In this document: positions 15,717 through 18,900 of the stretch, one piece after another
How the letters are laid out: every line of letters starts with the position of its first letter
Position numbering within the stretch: position 1 is the stretch's first letter
DNA from: CAYSXY01 sp964435165
GTDB lineage: Bacteria > Pseudomonadota > Alphaproteobacteria > Rickettsiales > RI-342
Assembly (NCBI GenBank): GCA_964435165.1
Contig: CAYSXY010000042.1
Coordinates: 1 to 18,900, forward strand
Direction: 5' to 3'
DNA length: 18,900 nucleotides
Translations under genes and position numbers: made by a program
The notes under the pieces: model-generated
Told to the model about the DNA's origin: nothing
Database searches by the model: none
What the model saw: only the letters and a program-made list of their open reading frames with translations

Positions 15717-17155
15717 GTGAGAAACCTCCTGCGCGCATCTAGCGCTGCTTTGATCACATTATCCGGGGCGGTGCCTCCCTCACTGGTGCGGCTGGCCGCT
15801 GAAAAGGTCGGTGTGAGCCGTGTCTGCAATGCGTCGGTGATACCCGGTTCGACCGATTGCAATGCCTCCAGCGAGAGTTCTCCCAGCAGGCATTGCTGGG
15901 ATTCGGCAAGGCGCACGATCCGCCCGGTGATGTGATGCGCCTTGCGAAAAGGAATGTCGAGATGCTGCACCAGCCAGTCAGCAATATCGGTAGCGGTCGA
16001 GAAGCCATACTCGGCTGCCCTCGCCATCACATCTGTGTGAATGGTCATATCGCGTACCATCCCTGTCATCGCCTCAATGCATAATGGCAGTGTGTCCACT
16101 ACATCAAATACCGGCTCCTTATCTTCCTGCATATCCTTACTGTAGGTGAGCGGCAGACCTTTCATCACGGTGAGCAGGCTGAATAAATCGCCATAAATAC
16201 GCCCGCTTTTGGCGCGAATCAGTTCAGCAGCATCCGGGTTACGCTTTTGCGGCATAATGGAACTGCCGGTCGTGAAGCCTTCGGATAAGGTAATAAATCC
16301 AAACTGGGCCGACGCCCACATCACTAACTCTTCAGCAAAACGGGACAGATGCATGATGCACAGGGCGGCCCCGCTCATAAACTCAATCGCGTAATCGCGA
16401 TCAGACACACTGTCGAGCGAGTTGGCTGTTGGCCGATCAAATCCCAGCAATTCCGCTGTCATGCGCCGGTCAATAGGAAAAGACGTTCCCGCTAATGCTG
16501 CCGCACCCAGCGGGCATTCATTCAGCCGGGCCCGACAATCGCGCAGGCGGGAGCGATCACGCCCCACCATCTCCACATAGGCCAGCAGATGATGACCGAG
16601 TGTGACCGGCTGCGCTGTTTGCAAATGAGTGAAACCGGGCATGATGCTGCCGGCATGGTCTACGGCCTTGTCAATCAGCGCTTCCTGCAAATCCTGTAAC
16701 AGCAGGTCGAGATGATCGATAGCATCGCGGACATAGAGCTTTAAATCTGTCGCGACCTGATCATTGCGTGAGCGCGCTGTGTGCAATCGCCCGGCGGCAT
16801 CGCCAATCAGCTCCCTCAATCGCGCCTCAATATGCATGTGAATATCTTCCAGCGCGGGATCGACCGTCAAAACGCCCTGTGTTATTTCTTCGCGAATCTG
16901 CTCTAACCCCTCGCGAATAGCCTCGGCATCTGCCTCGGAGATGATCTCCTGCTTCTCCAGCATGGCAACATGCGCCAGTGACCCGGCAATGTCCTGTCGA
17001 TAGAGCTTGCGATCAAAATGGATTGACGCATTGATATGCTCCATCAACGCGTCGGGGCCGCTGGCATAATGCCCACCCCACATCGGGTTGCTGGTTGCGC
17101 CGCCATCATGCGGTGCTGCGTTGTTTGGCTTGGCCTGCTTGCTGCTCTGTGCCAT
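15713..17155 (-). CDS. argH: ArgH, argininosuccinate lyase
   Basis: The 480-residue enzyme splits argininosuccinate to arginine and fumarate in the last step of arginine synthesis. Superfamily signatures are T-A-R-S-R-N-D-Q-V-A-T-D (126-137), T-H-L-Q-T-A-Q-P (176-183) and the mobile catalytic loop G-S-S-I-M-P-Q-K-R-N-P-D (297-308), with the catalytic Ser at 298 or 299. A TTG start at 17167 would add four residues; ATG 17155 is preferred. The first 25 residues are a polar extension before the conserved M-W-G-G. It heads argH-lptM-lysA and is divergent from tlpA with only 34 bases between starts, so the promoters must overlap coding sequence or each other. Confidence 0.95.
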   Translation of the reverse strand: MAQSSKQAKPNNAAPHDGGATSNPMWGGHYASGPDALMEHINASIHFDRKLYRQDIAGSLAHVAMLEKQEIISEADAEAIREGLEQIREEITQGVLTVDPALEDIHMHIEARLRELIGDAAGRLHTARSRNDQVATDLKLYVRDAIDHLDLLLQDLQEALIDKAVDHAGSIMPGFTHLQTAQPVTLGHHLLAYVEMVGRDRSRLRDCRARLNECPLGAAALAGTSFPIDRRMTAELLGFDRPTANSLDSVSDRDYAIEFMSGAALCIMHLSRFAEELVMWASAQFGFITLSEGFTTGSSIMPQKRNPDAAELIRAKSGRIYGDLFSLLTVMKGLPLTYSKDMQEDKEPVFDVVDTLPLCIEAMTGMVRDMTIHTDVMARAAEYGFSTATDIADWLVQHLDIPFRKAHHITGRIVRLAESQQCLLGELSLEALQSVEPGITDALQTRLTPTFSAASRTSEGGTAPDNVIKAALDARRRFLT

Positions 17156-17189
17156 GATATCTGTCAATTCAACCGTTAGAGAGTCATCA

Positions 17190-17747
17190 ATGCTTGGATG
17201 TTATTCCCGCCTGACAGCTATTATCGCCATCACGCTGGTGTTTTCTATCATGCTGGTGGCTGGTCGTCATGTACTTCCTGCCTGGGCCTATGCCGAGGGA
17301 TTTCAGACGCAGGATTATACCTTCTGGTCAGGCGAGGGTGAGTTAAAAGCCCTGTCGGATTATCGGGGAAAGGTGGTGCTCGTGAATTTCTGGGCGACCT
17401 GGTGCCCACCCTGCATCAAGGAAATGCCGCAATTTGCCGAACTGCAACAACGCTATGGCGAGCGAGGCTTTCATGTCATTGCCATTTCACAGGATATGGG
17501 CAGTAGCCCGGAAATTGTCACCGGCAAAGTGCGTGACTTTTATGCAGAACATGAACTGACAGCACTACCAATCTATGTTGATGAAAGCGGCCTGGCCCGC
17601 AAAATGGCCGGGGTGACCGGCTTGCCCGTGACGGTGATTTACGACCGCGAGGGTAATGAGCGCCTGCGGGTGGAAGGGGTGATTGATTGGCTGGGAGAGG
17701 ATATACTGGCTAAGCTTAACGGATTGCTTGACGGATCATTGCGATGA
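17190..17747 (+). CDS. TlpA/ResA-like membrane-anchored thioredoxin
   Basis: The 185-residue protein has an N-terminal signal or membrane anchor (about 8-24) and a periplasmic thioredoxin domain. W-C-P-P-C (71-75) holds the redox pair Cys72/Cys75, and the cis-proline is in G-L-P-V-T (144-148). Such proteins reduce disulfides in the periplasm, often for cytochrome maturation or copper-site assembly; the client is unknown here. The frame is open back to 17088, but ATG 17190 follows GAGAG at ribosome-site distance and gives a clean signal sequence. Its last 12 bases overlap the end of the convergent neighbouring gene. I recall tlpA divergent from argH in alphaproteobacteria. Confidence 0.88.
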   Translation: MLGCYSRLTAIIAITLVFSIMLVAGRHVLPAWAYAEGFQTQDYTFWSGEGELKALSDYRGKVVLVNFWATWCPPCIKEMPQFAELQQRYGERGFHVIAISQDMGSSPEIVTGKVRDFYAEHELTALPIYVDESGLARKMAGVTGLPVTVIYDREGNERLRVEGVIDWLGEDILAKLNGLLDGSLR

Positions 17748-18875
17748 AGAAGGTAGCACTTGCGTTTGTTGTGATTCTCGCAGAGATTCAAACGTCGTAT
17801 AATCCTGCAGGCTCGTCAGTTGCTTATATGTGCGATATAACTCAGCATTGGTGACTTCAATAATTTTAAGGTCAGCCTCCGGATGGTCTTCAGTAAAAAT
17901 ACGCTCCAATTCTTCGGACATTTGCCGACATAGCTCATAGAATAAATCCTGGTTTTCAAGCACTCTCGTGCCGCCATGTTCTGCAAGAAAACGGCTGGCA
18001 ACGCGGTGTAATGCTGCGCCGTCTTCAATTGCCTGTTGGGTAAATAACCCTCCAAGCCATTCTTTCACATTCCAGGCTTCTTCCAATCCGCTGATATAGA
18101 TACCTTCTGCATCCGTGAGCTTGCCATCATCTGGAACGGCATCAGCACCCAACACAAAAGTGAAATAGGGTTTTAAGAAAGCATAGACGAGCCGTTGATG
18201 AACAATCTCGTCAACAATGGCAGGGTTGAATTGGCATGTTTCAGAGAGCAGGCGTATATTCGGATCACTGGCGAGTTCATGCATTAGTGATTTCACTAGG
18301 CGTGGGGTAGGTACATGCATCGTCTCTCCCACCTGTGCATCAAGGTAATTGTCATGTGCAACGGTTAGCCGAAATGAATAGCGTATGACATTGTCATCAG
18401 GTGGATCAAGCCAACGAAAAGCTTCCAGCCCATAACGAAATTCTGAATTGAGCCCGTCAGGACTAGACCGTGTATATCCAGCATCATGTAACTGTTCTGA
18501 GATTTCAGTGAATCGAGAAGGGCGAATAGAATAATCAATTCCATAGCCATCAAATGCTTTTGCCTGCTCTAATGTGTATACACTGGGCGACATGCCAATT
18601 GTGGTAACTCCACTTATCGATGAACTGACCCAAAAAGCACTTGGGTATTCATATTCAGGCGCTTCTGAACGCTCAATGATGGGCTCTCGTAAAGGATGGT
18701 CGTAATGCACACGCCACAATAACGTATTATCATAAACCGGTAATTCCTGCTGCTCGAGATAGTCTGCAACAGCGGCAATCTGCGCATCCGGGCCGATAAT
18801 ATCTGTGTGTGCGCCATAATGCGTGATGAATACCACATCAGGGTTTTGTTTTAAAATGGAATCTAAGTCAGACAT
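17736..18875 (-). CDS. Unrecognised 379-residue protein
   Basis: I do not recognise a family. The protein is acidic and soluble, with no signal peptide, membrane segment, or P-loop or Rossmann glycine motif. It opens with a hydrophobic strand then H-Y-G-A-H-T-D (residues 19-25), followed by aromatic-rich segments and a C-terminal half that is mainly helical. Histidines and acidic residues are frequent in the first 70 residues but form no metal site that I can name. Its base use is more AT-rich than neighbouring genes, and the upstream 25 bases are AT-rich without a clear ribosome site. Its stop overlaps the end of tlpA by 12 bases. It is a probable real gene given its length and the lack of a competing frame. 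Confidence 0.65.
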   Translation of the reverse strand: MSDLDSILKQNPDVVFITHYGAHTDIIGPDAQIAAVADYLEQQELPVYDNTLLWRVHYDHPLREPIIERSEAPEYEYPSAFWVSSSISGVTTIGMSPSVYTLEQAKAFDGYGIDYSIRPSRFTEISEQLHDAGYTRSSPDGLNSEFRYGLEAFRWLDPPDDNVIRYSFRLTVAHDNYLDAQVGETMHVPTPRLVKSLMHELASDPNIRLLSETCQFNPAIVDEIVHQRLVYAFLKPYFTFVLGADAVPDDGKLTDAEGIYISGLEEAWNVKEWLGGLFTQQAIEDGAALHRVASRFLAEHGGTRVLENQDLFYELCRQMSEELERIFTEDHPEADLKIIEVTNAELYRTYKQLTSLQDYTTFESLRESQQTQVLPSSSQ

Positions 18876-18900
18876 CTGCGGTTATTTGTAAATATTTTTA

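Noticed and set aside
17736..18875. The missing opine dehydrogenase of a metallophore pathway
   Set aside because: There is no glycine-rich nucleotide-binding motif and no resemblance to that family.

Overview
The window looks like chromosomal DNA of an alphaproteobacterium. Three gene neighbourhoods support this: ftsX followed by a DUF218 gene and plsC, an MJ0042 zinc-ribbon gene beside ftsE and hpt, and argH-lptM-lysA with a tlpA-type thioredoxin gene divergent from argH. The PlsC has the H-Q-S-A-W-E form of its catalytic motif that I associate with this class. I cannot place the organism below class. I see no rRNA, tRNA, CRISPR array, insertion sequence or phage gene.

Region 1 (1-7073). 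The last 42 codons of an unidentified plus-strand gene end in a good rho-independent terminator. A four-gene minus-strand sulfur assimilation operon follows, read from about 7005 down to 411. It encodes a siroheme sulfite reductase (cysI), a precorrin-2 dehydrogenase/ferrochelatase that makes siroheme, an APS-type CysH with two pairs of Fe-S cysteines, and a 1158-residue flavin/iron-sulfur NAD(P)H oxidoreductase. The window has no cysJ, so the oxidoreductase is the obvious candidate electron donor to CysI. The promoter has TTTACA-17-TATAGT spacing and an AT-rich inverted repeat directly upstream.

Region 2 (7074-11912). After a long gap without a convincing gene come ftsX, a DUF218 gene and plsC, tightly coupled on the plus strand. 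They converge on ftsE, which is on the minus strand. ftsE is divergent from an MJ0042 zinc-ribbon membrane protein gene, followed by a phosphoribosyltransferase gene (hpt-like). Separating ftsE from ftsX and putting them on opposite strands suggests that ftsX-DUF218-plsC was inverted.

Region 3 (11913-14206). A single 692-codon gene is the most unusual item. Its N-terminal third is a DapF/PhzF-fold domain with two cysteines placed like those of PLP-independent amino-acid racemases. The rest reads as nicotianamine synthase. The order racemase then aminobutyrate transferase matches the first two steps of staphylopine-type opine metallophore synthesis (CntK, CntL), here apparently in one chain. 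No opine dehydrogenase or metallophore transporter is in the window.

Region 4 (14207-18900). argH-lptM-lysA (arginine and lysine biosynthesis plus a small lipoprotein) lie on the minus strand, converging on the fusion gene. A TlpA-like thioredoxin gene is divergent from argH. A 379-residue protein of unknown function overlaps the end of tlpA on the opposite strand.
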